DNA from: Blasia pusilla
Taxonomy: Eukaryota > Marchantiophyta > Marchantiopsida > Blasiales
Reading direction: 5' to 3'
DNA: 64,000 nt
Assembly: GCA_050084515.1 (NCBI GenBank)
Contig: CM114272.1
Location: 4,154,001-4,218,000 of the forward strand
Under the pieces are notes generated by a model. That model did not search any database. It was given only the letters and a program-made list of their open reading frames with translations, and was not told where the DNA came from. Below, piece by piece: positions 34,370-43,224 of this stretch. The number at the start of each line of letters is the position of its first letter. The first letter of the stretch is position 1. Both the position numbers and the translations under genes were made by a program.

Positions 34370-34818
34370 GTGTTCAAGATCCAGGATCCTGTGGATCCAT
34401 GCTCAGATGGGTACAGCTTAGATAGTTTGTACAATTCCCCCCCGGGAATTTACATGCAAGACAGTACCCCACTTCTGGGAGGAAGGGAAAAGTCGCCGAC
34501 CACGATGCAAACGCTCATCGAGCTCTGCTCAAGGCCGGGTGACTTGGTGTTCGACTTAGTGGGACTTTCAGGGGCAAGTATCAAAGGCGCTGGTAGAGTG
34601 GCAGAACATTTCCGCCTCGAGGAAGGCAGAAGGCTGTTTGACCTTTGCAAGGAGGCAAAGGCGAATCGAAAGGCTCGTTGGGGCGTACAACTCTCCACCG
34701 AAGCCGAGAGCTCCGGTTCCAGACCCACCCTTGGTAGTGACTCCATCGTCACTTCCAACGATTCCAAAAATCGGGAGGGCAAGGCCGAAAGTAATTTTGC
34801 AAGAGCTCTCGGACGATG
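34370..34818 (+). pseudogene. beta-class DNA amino-methyltransferase-like exon 2
   Basis: Joining in phase 0 after the intron, the frame reads STPLLGGREKSPTTMQTLIE, then LCSRPGDLVFDLVGLSGASI and KGAGRVAEHF. The pattern EK-P...L..LI...S.PGDLV.D...GSG.. is the C-terminal motif X/I region of beta-class N6/N4 methyltransferases, which bind S-adenosylmethionine through DPFxGSGxT. Here that loop is DLVGLSGAS. It ends in a Lys/Ser-rich tail and a stop at about 34818. With exon 1 and the ParB-like exon it gives a ParB-methyltransferase order known from phage and bacterial modification enzymes. Confidence 0.6.
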
Positions 34819-34869
34819 ACGAGTGAGTTCAAAGAACTCAACGACCCAGCTTGACTGCAGCGTTTGGAG

Positions 34870-36080
34870 TAGGGAGTTTTTTGATGATGAGGCAAAATAT
34901 TTCATAGAATAGATCAAATGTACAGTTCCGAGCTCTTTTTGGATGATATAAAGCAGAAGATTTTTTCAAACGATGGTGATGCTTGTAAAAGTTTGCTGAA
35001 CATTTTTTGTCTTTTCGAATGTGATCGTCTATGTACTCCGCGGACTTCTATTTTGCAACCTGTCGGATTTCTCCTGCTTGCAACTTTTCACTTTATGACC
35101 ACTGCAACCCGTCGGATTTCTCCTGCTTGCAACTTTTCACTTTATGACCACTGCAACCCGTCGGATTTCTCTTGCTTGCAACTTTTCACTTTTTGACCAC
35201 TGCACCCTTTTTACCACTTCCAAGCAACCTGTCTGATTCCGACGGGTTGACTGATCGGACTCTTTCCCTGTTGGTCCAACTTAAGAGGTAGTCTGGCGGG
35301 CTTCTTCCCTTGGCACCTTCCCCTCAACTCGTAAAGGCAGGCGTAGGCTTCTTTTCTTCTCGCAGACGTGTTGGATTCCTACTACCTGTGCGATTGCCAT
35401 AATGGTATTACCGGGGACGGAGCAGATATTGATACTAGATGGGTGTCACATTGCAGAGCGTACAAGGTATACTGCCGAGGAAGGCGGTGGGACTCGAGAC
35501 AGGTTACATGGGACCGTTATGGTGTACCTAGGTGGGGGCCAAGGATCTCGAATTCGCCAACATTTTCGATCCCCGTCTACAATCGGCCAGAGGAGCCACT
35601 TGTATCCCAGGACATTCCTTTGGTATTGTCACCGAGGAGAGTTAGGAGTAAATTTGTAGATGACGAGGCTAAAGAAATCATAGACTAGGTGAAATGTACA
35701 TTTCCGAGGTTCCTTCGGAGATTTTTTCAACCCATAATGGTGTTTGTAAAAGTTTGTTGGAATATTTTTTTGGACTTGTGGATTGTGTTCTTTTAGCTAC
35801 TCAGAATTACAATTCTGCAACCAGTATGATTCCGACGGGTTGCAACTTTTTGCTTTTTGCCCACTGCAACTTTTTACCATTTCGGCAACCTGTCGGATTC
35901 GGCGGAGTTGATCGCTTGAGTGATCGGACTCTATCCCGGTGAGACCAACTTCTGACGCATTGTGGCGGGCTTCTTGACTTTTGGCTCGTTCCCCTTCATT
36001 CGTCAAACCAGTTGTAGGCTTCTTTTCTTGTCTAAGATGTGCAGGATTCCTTCTACCTGTCGGATTGCCATTTCAGATTC
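34870..36080 (+). repeat. diverged tandem duplication after the methyltransferase gene
   Basis: About 34870-35400 and 35655-36075 align: GATGATGAGGCAAAATATTT against GATGACGAGGCTAAAGAAAT, then AAATGTACAGTTCCGAG against AAATGTACATTTCCGAG, and GTAGGCTTCTTTTCTT in both. Each copy carries CAACC(C/T)GTCGGATT half-palindromes. 35400-35650 lies only between them. The start of each unit overlaps the acidic C-terminal coding end (DDDE or DDEAKEIID), so the gene end was duplicated. Confidence 0.7.
35055..35205 (+). repeat. 49-bp tandem repeat, three copies
   Basis: Units start at 35055, 35104 and 35153, each GCAACC(C/T)GTCGGATTTCTC followed by CTGCTTGCAACTTTTCACTT and TATGACCACT. Each contains one arm of the insert E palindrome, without its partner. 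Confidence 0.9.
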
Positions 36081-36495
36081 CCAACTTGTTAGATCGTCGT
36101 GGGTGCAGGGTGGAAGAAAATCACTTCTAAAAATCTTTCCTTTCTTATGGTGAGCTTTCTTACGGGTTGGGAGGGGTGCAGCTTCTCGGTTTCTCAGCCT
36201 TAGGATCTGATGTGTTCATATTTCACAAAGTTGGTCTTGAGCAGACACCATTCATAACCAATAGAAAGTTGGTTATGGGGCAATTTAGGGGAGGCCATGA
36301 TGCAGGCAACAATCCCTGCAAAAAGAGAGGTTGGCATCCGGGTGGTCCTCCAACAAAAATACCAAGGGCACTGATTTTTGTTGACCGAGACAGGGAATGT
36401 TAAGAAACTTAGGCTCACATGGAGAGTGATGGAAAAATGTTTGTAGTGGTCTTATGATGTCTCCTTTTTTCTCGCCCCCAAGAAAGAGGAGGTTT
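36081..36495. other. unassigned end of insert E
   Basis: A short plus-strand frame at 36167-36403 (GGHDAGNNPCKKRGWHPGGP) has no recognised family. No palindromes occur here. Confidence 0.35.
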
Positions 36496-36613
36496 TTTTA
36501 GGGCCAAATGTGGACCACTAAATACTCTCTTCTAAAGATTTCCTGAATTTGAAAGCAAACAAAAATTTCAAATATGTCAAAAAGTTTTGAAGAGAGGAGG
36601 CGGATTTGGCCCT
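36496..36613. repeat. fold-back (MITE-like) sequence
   Basis: TAGGGCCAAATGTGG at the left pairs with CGGATTTGGCCCTT at the right. The inner parts (ACTCTCTTCTAAAG and TTTTGAAGAGAGG) also pair imperfectly, giving a hairpin of about 115 bp. It touches the right 17-bp direct repeat of insert E. Confidence 0.6.
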
Positions 36614-36758
36614 TTTTTTTGAAGAGAGACTCTCCTCTCTTACTCTCTCCTGCCAGAATACCAGCCCCCCTCGAGCGTCATGGTCTTCCAGCTACCTTGA
36701 TTTTTTCTCAATCGTCCAAATCTTATACGACCTAAAGTTCACGCTCACCAAGAATTTT

Positions 36759-36769
36759 CTCTAATACCA
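36759..36769 (-). other. Chromo-1 primer-binding site (initiator Met tRNA type)
   Basis: The element strand reads TGGTATTAGAG directly after the 5' LTR, 10 of 11 positions matching TGGTATCAGAG. Confidence 0.75.
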
Positions 36770-37799
36770 CGAGTTAAGCGTCTACTCTCCTTGAAAGTTA
36801 TTCTTTGTTGTTGCGGAAGCGTGCATTCAATAGGTCACGTTCTCAACGCTAATCTGCATCCAAACACGCACTTTGGTTAGTCGTGTCTTGGATCAATCAG
36901 CGGGCTAACTTTCCAAGTTCTCATCTGAGTCTCTCATCAAGCTCAACCTTCCTAGTTTCACGGTTTATAACAAAGGCAAGTCTTGAAAGACTTGGGACAG
37001 ACTTTCTGGTCGTTTTAGGAACCTCAAACAGCATTTCGCACATGGCGGTTCCAATTGTCCGATGGACATCCAATGAGTCCCTAACGGAGACTCACACAAA
37101 ATGAATCACGGGTTGAAATCCAAGTGTGGCTTACAAAGTCCACTCCCTTGGATCAGGTTTGGTTTCCAAGTTCCAACGCCACACTTCCGTTCCATGCCGT
37201 GCCCTTGAGATGTCGTTTAGTGCTCAAAGTGGGGATTCGTATTCCAAGATATCTTGGAGAGACTCCTCCCTTACTAGTACTTGTGGGGATCTCCAAGGTC
37301 CCCCCAACTTTAGGGAAAGACAGCCATGCCCCTCAAATTGGCCCTCAACCCGATTGCTCTCACAGTCATTTTCGGCCAATATGTCAGCCTCTACTTTGGT
37401 TTCTAAGATCTTTGGTGCCTTGGAAGCGTCTCAATATAATTTTTCCAACAAGGTCTTATTTGTCCCAAACACATCTTGGGGCTAAACATTATGGTCCAAA
37501 CTGGAGTCAGCTTCCCCAAACGCTAGTCGCGTTCCAAAATTGGTTTTCACCTCTTTGGCAACCAACCTTCCAAGACTCAACTCAACCCAAGTGTTGTTTC
37601 GCGTTTGGTCTGGGTTTCTTGGTTCAGACCACTAAAGCATTAAATGCACAACTTTGTTCTATGTTTCATCTCTTGGATTTTTCCAAGAGACCTTTCCAAA
37701 AGCCTCTCCAAAGCACGATCATCGCGGGGTGAATCCACTTGAGTTCTGATAATCCGCTTGGAGCCTATTTGGTGTTGTTTGGTTATGAGGGTCACAAAA
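36770..37799 (-). repeat. Chromo-1 5' LTR
   Basis: About 1,030 bp. Its two ends match the short LTR at 19356-19549. The right end (GAGGGTCACAAAA) is slightly altered from TTGTGACA. Confidence 0.75.
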
Positions 37800-38253
37800 A
37801 TTCTAATGTGCAATGCATATGTTTGAGAATTCTTATTGGGTGTGCAGAGTGAGGAGTGGATTGGGAGAGCAACTTTCACCAATAGAATAATCAACATCGA
37901 GATGTGAGAAATATGTTTGATAGAGAGTAGCCTACCAGAACGGATTGAGTTCTGGAAGTAGGAGAAGTCATCTCATTGATGAGATCTCTATGAGGTTCTT
38001 TGGTGCCGAGTGCAAATCTACCTAAGCGTTCATTTGATTCTACTTGAGAGAATAGAGGAAAGGAAAATCTTGGTACTTGTGAGAAGGAGAATAAGCGGAT
38101 GAATGTTCAAATCTGTTTCGTATCAACATAACTATCAACTTCACCTAAAAAACACACTTTAAACTTTCTTTTCAGATAAAAGTGATCCTCTTGGGGATCA
38201 AACTCTATAAATCATCATAAAAAAATCAATTCTCATAACTCTTGTACATTACA
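37800..38253 (+). repeat. Tat-1 5' LTR, second part
   Basis: It continues the LTR broken at 19355. AATGTGCAATGCATATGT through GGGGATCAAACTCTATAA to ACATTACA aligns with the last 450 bp of the Tat-2 LTRs. It ends at 38253. Confidence 0.85.
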
Positions 38254-39128
38254 TATAACCACAAATTCTTGGCGCTGCTACCAAGGATCACAAGACTAGC
38301 CGACGAGAGAGGAAGAGGGTGATGGGTGAAGAGACCTCGGTGCCTATGAGACCCAGACATTTAGTTCTCTTGGAAGAGCATCTCCTATCTCTAGATATTC
38401 CCCTTAGGCAATGGATGAAAGAAGATAGCAATCTATTCGCTACATTAGTATTAGAAAAGATAGAAAAAATAATTAGTCTTGTCAAAGAACCAGTCGCCAA
38501 ACGGTGCTCCGCCCATGAACGTCAGTTGTGCTTGGTGATGACCCAATACTTTTGTTTATGGGAAGAAAACCTGGCAGGTAGATTGAGTGCACATACACCC
38601 ACCTGTAGAAATTAAGAGAAGCCAAGTGTCCCTTCATGGAGTTATACCCTGTAGCAGTCTTGGGTGAGCCACCAAGATCACGAACCACTGGGGGTACCCA
38701 TGGAAGACTCCCGACCATTAGCTCGGAATGAGCGAGCTTAGCGGCGCAATAAGCAACAAGAAGATCATCCATCTTGGAAACCACCGGGTATATCTCCCAT
38801 TCTTCATCCTCGTATGAAGCAGAAGAGCAAGAAGAGAGACACGAGTGCGTCCCCCTGCACTTCCCCGGTAACTTCGAAGTCGGAAGAAGATGCAACTTGG
38901 AATCTCTTTGGGGATTTGGGGGACCAAGAGTCGACCGGGCCAACCAAACCTATACCCATACCTCCCCCTTCCCGGAGAACCAATCTGAGCCCTAGCAGCC
39001 AAAACTCTCCAATGGCCAATGCTAGGAAGACACTGCTACGGTATCCCACTTTTGCACGAGGTCGGAGGGATGACGTCAACAATTTTTTGTGCTCGAGCTT
39101 ACCTATGTGGCTAAGGCTATAGGGGAAG
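38254..39128 (+). pseudogene. Tat-1 primer site, leader and gag start
   Basis: TGGCGCTGCTACCAAGGATC at 38270-38289 is a worn copy of a tRNA-Asp-type primer site (TGGCGCCGTTGCCGGGGATC). The leader frame 38318-38615 (PMRPRHLVLLEEHLLSLDIP) and the gag N-terminus (38814-39120, MANARKTLLRYPTF) align with Tat-2 50170-51070. It stops at GGGGAAG (39122-39128), where gyDNMT is inserted. Confidence 0.8.
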
Positions 39129-39232
39129 TGTCGTGCGAATCCACATCGTCATACAACATACATCGCTGACATACCATACTCACATACATACATAACATAG
39201 ACGAGAGTATCCACAAACACAAGTGTACCACA
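39129..39232 (-). repeat. gyDNMT terminal segment B2
   Basis: 104 bp identical to 39607-39710 (B1). It forms the outer left end of the insertion, and no copy exists at the right end. Confidence 0.95.
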
Positions 39233-39236
39233 ACTA

Positions 39237-39603
39237 GAAATGCGTGAAAGACCTACTGTCATAAAACACGTTTACAATCACATACAATCGAGCCAAACCC
39301 ACTCCACGATGGGAGAATCTAGGTCGAAGCTTGCGGGAAACACCATAGCCAAGAGCTCTACTCACTACCAAGGCTAACTCCCAACGCAACAGGCTCAACT
39401 CAAAGAACTGATTGTTCTTTGAGTGCACTCCACCTTATATCCTCCAACCTAAGAGCGGGCCCTACTGGGAAAGTCACCCCCAACTGAGTAACCCCCAACC
39501 CTATGTATGGAACCGCATCTCTACCAATCCACTACGGTCCTACATAAGGAATGGCCTCTATTAGCACACCATACTCTACGACATAATCCGTATGGTCATG
39601 ACA
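39237..39603 (-). repeat. gyDNMT LTR segment A2
   Basis: 367 bp, about 98% identical to A1 (48531-48894). It begins GAAATGCGTG and ends GGTCATGACA. A minus-strand TATA (ATATAA, 39440-39435) lies about 30 bp before the predicted transcript start at about 39409. Confidence 0.95.
39435..39440 (-). promoter_or_regulatory. gyDNMT LTR TATA box (A2 copy)
   Basis: GGATATAAGG on the minus strand. The expected start about 30 bp on falls at the A of AGTTCTTTGAGT. The functional copy would be the equivalent in A1. Confidence 0.65.
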
Positions 39604-39606
39604 ATT

Positions 39607-39710
39607 TGTCGTGCGAATCCACATCGTCATACAACATACATCGCTGACATACCATACTCACATACATACATAACATAGACGAGAGTATCCACAAACACAA
39701 GTGTACCACA
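39607..39710 (-). repeat. gyDNMT LTR segment B1
   Basis: 104 bp identical to B2. On the element strand it follows the polypurine tract and precedes A2, so B1 plus A2 make up one whole LTR of about 474 bp. Confidence 0.95.
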
Positions 39711-39722
39711 ACTCGCCCCCCT
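39711..39722 (-). other. gyDNMT polypurine tract
   Basis: The plus strand ACTCGCCCCCCT (AGGGGGGCGAGT on the element strand) directly adjoins B1. Confidence 0.8.
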
Positions 39723-39885
39723 AACTGGCGGTTAGGTCCCTCTAACTCCCAAGTAGCCCTATACATCTACAACATGCTATACACCTTCTTGGGTGCCCGA
39801 ATCAGAAGGCTGGGTGCTAGGTTGCCCCATCGTTAGTCGCACATCTGTAATCCATATCATGCAAAGATCAAGTCATCTACCTCTC

Positions 39886-40395
39886 CTAAGTACATCGAGG
39901 ACAAACCCACCTTCCAGTAGGAACAACATCCAAACGTGGAGTCAAACACATCATGGGCCAACCCCTAGAACACCGATCACACACCAACATATGGGCTGCG
40001 TTACCAGCAGACCCACACAACATGCACCTCAAGCTAGCACGTATCATGGCTAAGCTTGGGTCAATAGTACCATCCACATTTGGAAGATGACATGGCGCAC
40101 AATTACGCACATGGTCCTTCCAAACAACTCCATCACGACCCTCCAACATGAGAACTCCAGAAGCTAACACCTCGCGCACTCGTAAAATAGTGCGGCCTGC
40201 CGTCACATTCAACGTTGTCGGGGCAATCTGCTGCAAATAGACATAGTCCCCCACATGGAACCTACGAATCGATGGTCGATAACCTCCACCTCGAATGGTT
40301 GCATACCGCAACGTATCCCTGTGTTGAGCAATGGCAAGATTCTCAAAGGCTGTTGGCATAACTCTTCGAAAGAGCTCCGCTCGCTGAGAACACAC
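39886..40395 (-). pseudogene. gyDNMT integrase C-terminus with PHD finger
   Basis: The first part (YRPSIRRFHVGDYVYLQQI, then ILRVREVLASGVLMLEGRDG) is the SH3-like C-terminal domain of Ty3/gypsy integrases. The end is a PHD finger: CMLCGSAGNAAHMLVCDRC, RGWPMMCL and GRWVCPRC, fitting Cys4-His-Cys3 spacing. The His of the usual GWH/GYH position is Pro here, so zinc binding is damaged. PHD fingers read histone H3 tails, so this domain probably took the targeting role that the chromodomain has in chromoviruses. Confidence 0.88.
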
Positions 40396-40473
40396 CCTTA
40401 TTCACATCTCTGGGTCATCAAGGTTCACCACCTCACTAGACTCCCGACGAATTGCTGCTGGCAAGTCTGGATC

Positions 40474-41040
40474 TCAACCGTATAACAGAAAATAAGGTGA
40501 GAAGGAAGCCAAGGATGCTTGGCGACTGAACCTATACCCCATGGCTAACCATGGCAACTGAATATCCCAGTCTCCAAGATGCCCCTTCTGTAGGCCATAC
40601 TTGCGCAATGCCCTCTTCACCATCTGAACCACACGCTCAGCCAAACCATCCGCCTCTGGATGATCTTGAGACGTGGTCCGATGATCAATCAACGCCTTGT
40701 CACACAAGACCTGAAACTCACCCTGAAACTCTGTACCCTGGTTGGTCAGCACTTCAGCTGGTGCACCAAAATGACTAAGCACTCTATCCAGAAACGCATA
40801 CGCCGTCCCCTCACTCGCCTTGTCCCGTAATGCCACCAACTCAATCCACTTGGAGAAGTGCTCCACCATCACCAACACATATCGATGATGTCGTATAGTC
40901 AACGGTAACGGTCCCGCAAAGTCCACACTCCAACAGTAACCCAACCCCATAATAGGCAAGGGGTGTAATTGTGGTGTAGGGGCATTAAATGATGCCCTCA
41001 CCCGATCACAAACCATACAACGTGACACCAACTGCTGCAC
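40474..41040 (-). pseudogene. gyDNMT integrase catalytic core
   Basis: It starts in the CC half of the zinc module (SRCMVCDRVRA). Then SVDFAGPLPLTIRHHRYVLV holds the first Asp. AEVLTNQGTEFQGEF is at the second Asp, which is now Asn (family form LTDQGTEF). ADGLAERVVQMVKRALRKYG holds the Glu. The Asp-to-Asn change matches a CpG deamination (GAC to AAC after C). Core length and spacing are otherwise normal. Confidence 0.92.
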
Positions 41041-41957
41041 CTAAGTATGCATGCCACGCCACCAATGGCCAAGGAGTAAGCTATACGTACGCTTTACCCC
41101 AAAATGTCCCAACTCCTCATGGGCATGTCGCACAATGCGCTCTCTCTGAGCCAAATGTGGCACTATTCGTACTCTACCATCCTCCCACACGCGGAGAATA
41201 TGTGTTCCCTCCAATCGATACCTCTTAGCACGTTGAAGAACACGGTCTCGCTCCTTGGCACTCACTATGCCTGACATCCTACCGGTCAGTAGGAACTCCA
41301 ACACCAACGCATCATCATGAATATCACGCTGATCCGTACCACCATCTCCAACTTTAGGATCTGAAGGCTGGCCATCTATCCTCTGACTAGAGTAAGATAT
41401 CATGTGGTCCTCCATACTAGAGTCCACCCCTAACCAACATAAAAAGGCGGATGCATGCCAACCTGGCACCATCTCCTCATCAACCTCGCCATGCCATCTA
41501 GCCCCTGTTGTATCCTCTTGGCTAGTACATGGGTTCCTACTCAACCCATCAGCATCAAGGTTGGCAACTCCAGGTCTATGTACCACCTGGAAGTCATACT
41601 CCTGTAAGATAAGAGCCCACCGTGCAAGCTTCCCTGTAAGCTTGTCCGACTCCATCAACCACTTGAGCGGTTGGTGATCAGTAACAAGGGTAAATTGGGT
41701 GCCAAACAAGTAACACCTAAAGTGTGCCACACCCACACTCTTGCCAAGCACTCTCCCTCATATGAACTATAGCGCGACTCCGCTGCATTATTCGAACGAC
41801 TTGCATAGGCCACCACAAACTCCATGTGCTCATCATCATGTTGTGTCAACACCGCTCCAAGTCCCAACCTACTCCAATCAGTGTGTAACTGAAATGGGCG
41901 CCCTCTGATAGGTCTCCTCAAGATAGGCGCCGCCACCAATTGGGCCTTAAGCTCCAC
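41041..41957 (-). pseudogene. gyDNMT RNase H and integrase zinc region
   Basis: 41957-41655 has FQLHTDWSRLGLGAVLTQHD and FVVAYASRSNNAAESRYSSY, the RNase H start with its first Asp. 41751-41041 continues with VTDHQPLKWLMESDKLTGKL, RPGVANLDADGLSRNP and, further on, HAHEELGHFGVKRTYSLL, the HH half of the integrase zinc module. The frames overlap and shift at about 41700. Confidence 0.92.
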
Positions 41958-42992
41958 AAAAGCTCTCTCTGATCATCTCCCCAGTGCCACTCTTGATCTG
42001 ATTTCAGCAATTGGTTCAAAGGCTTTGCCATAGCACTAAATCCCTTCACATACCTCCGATAGTAGTTCGCCAATCCCATGAATGCTCGAACTCTACTCAC
42101 ATCTACCGGACGCGGAATAAGTGCAATAGCCTCCATCTTTTGCTTTGAACTCCCAAACCACCTGGATAGATCACATGACCCAAGTACTCAACATCCTCAT
42201 GGAAGAACTTACACTTTCCTGGATGCAAACGTAGACCATGAGCTTTAAACCGCTCAAACACCATTTGCAAATGTATCGATGCTCCTCCACCGTGTTCTTG
42301 AACACCAAGATATCATCAATGTAACACCGAACAAAATCCAACCTGCTAGGATCTGTCCATCACTCTTTGAAACTCGGCGGGTGCATTCTTCAACCCAAAG
42401 GGTAAGAATTTCCATTGGTACAAACAATCCTTGCCATGAGAGTTGACACCCCAAAATCTTTGTCTTGGCCTTGTCACTCTCCGAATCGGCAATTGATGGT
42501 ATCTGCCGAAGATCCAAAATCTGAAAATCTTTGCCTGTCCCACCACATCAAAGATCTCCTCAGGTGTAGGCATGGCATACCTATCGGCCTTGGTTTGCCG
42601 ATTGATAGGACGGTAATCTCCACACATCCGCCTATCCGTGTAGTTGCCATGCATATCCTTTTTAGCGACCATGACGTGGGCGATGCATACTCTCCATGCG
42701 ACAACTCCACTAATCCAGCCTCCAAAAGGTCCAACGTCCTACTCTGAATCAAGTCCCTCTCCATATCACTATATCGGTAGGGACGACGGAAGATTGGCGT
42801 ATCACTAGCCAAATCAATCCGTATACCGGGTCCAACCAGAGAACCCAACTCCTTCATGCTAAAGGCAAAACAACTCCTATAAGCACATAGGAACTGTGTC
42901 AAGCGTCGTTTCTCACCTCCCGTAAGCTTGGGCCCAAGTAATGGCTCCCAAGTCTCCTCCTTTGGCATACTAGAGGGAGAGGGCGATGCCAT
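41918..42992 (-). pseudogene. gyDNMT reverse transcriptase
   Basis: 42992-42474 holds the start (CAYRSCFAFSMKELGSLVG, IFRRPYRYSDMERDLI, GLVELSHGEYASPT). 42672-42346 has GNYTDRRMCGDYRPINRQTK and FLPFGLKNAPAEFQRVMD. In another frame at about 42285-42345 is CYIDDILVFKNTVEEH with an intact YIDD. 42136-41918 is the connection (DVSRVRAFMGLANYYRRYVK). Several shifts break the frame but every main RT motif is present. Confidence 0.93.
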
Positions 42993-43224
42993 TGGCTACT
43001 CATAACCCCCTCACAAGATGATACACCCTTAGCTACACCATCATCGAGCAAATAACTCCTCCACCAAAGATGAGCAACCAACTCCACATGCCCGCCATTA
43101 CATCCCATCTACTCCAAGGATGCAAAATACTACTCTCCTTGCCTTTGCCGATGCCTCTACCGTCCCGGTAGCCATCGAGCTCATTACAAGGTGTGGAAGA
43201 CCCATAGACATAGTCGAAGTCGAT

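Larger units (their letters stand above)
24598..36611. mobile_element. insert E: transposon-like DNA with SWIM transposase and methyltransferase-like gene
   Basis: About 12 kb lie between the Chromo-1 gag leader and its 5' LTR, where a few hundred bases are expected. A 17-bp direct repeat (CTTTTTTTTGAAGAGAG) stands at 24581-24597 and 36612-36628 and may mark the junctions, though it is low in complexity. Inside are a minus-strand transposase-like gene (24907-28858), a divergent plus-strand gene (30039-34818) and five clusters of a palindromic repeat. This content is unrelated to LTR elements. Terminal inverted repeats were not found with confidence; about 24610-24640 and 36525-36590 share AAATTTTTGTTTG in inverse orientation. 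It could be one DNA transposon or a composite. Confidence 0.6.
19356..37799 (-). mobile_element. Chromo-1: chromodomain Ty3/gypsy element, enlarged by an insert
   Basis: It is bounded by LTRs at 19356-19549 and 36770-37799 with ATTCT on both sides (19351-19355 and 37800-37804). Read on the minus strand the order is LTR, iMet-type primer site, leader, gag, protease, RT, (RNase H lost), integrase, chromodomain, polypurine tract, LTR. About 12 kb of foreign DNA (insert E) sits in the leader upstream of gag. It lies inside the 5' LTR of Tat-1, so it is younger than Tat-1. Confidence 0.85.

Noticed and set aside
39129-39603. Reading B2+A2 (TGTCGTG...CATGACA) as the true LTR
   Set aside because: The polypurine tract abuts B1 and the primer site abuts A1, so the replicating LTR must be B1+A2. 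The alternative leaves B1 unexplained and the right end without its B segment.
39886-40395. Chromodomain at the end of the gyDNMT integrase
   Set aside because: The Cys pattern is that of a PHD finger and no aromatic-cage WKGY-type block is present.
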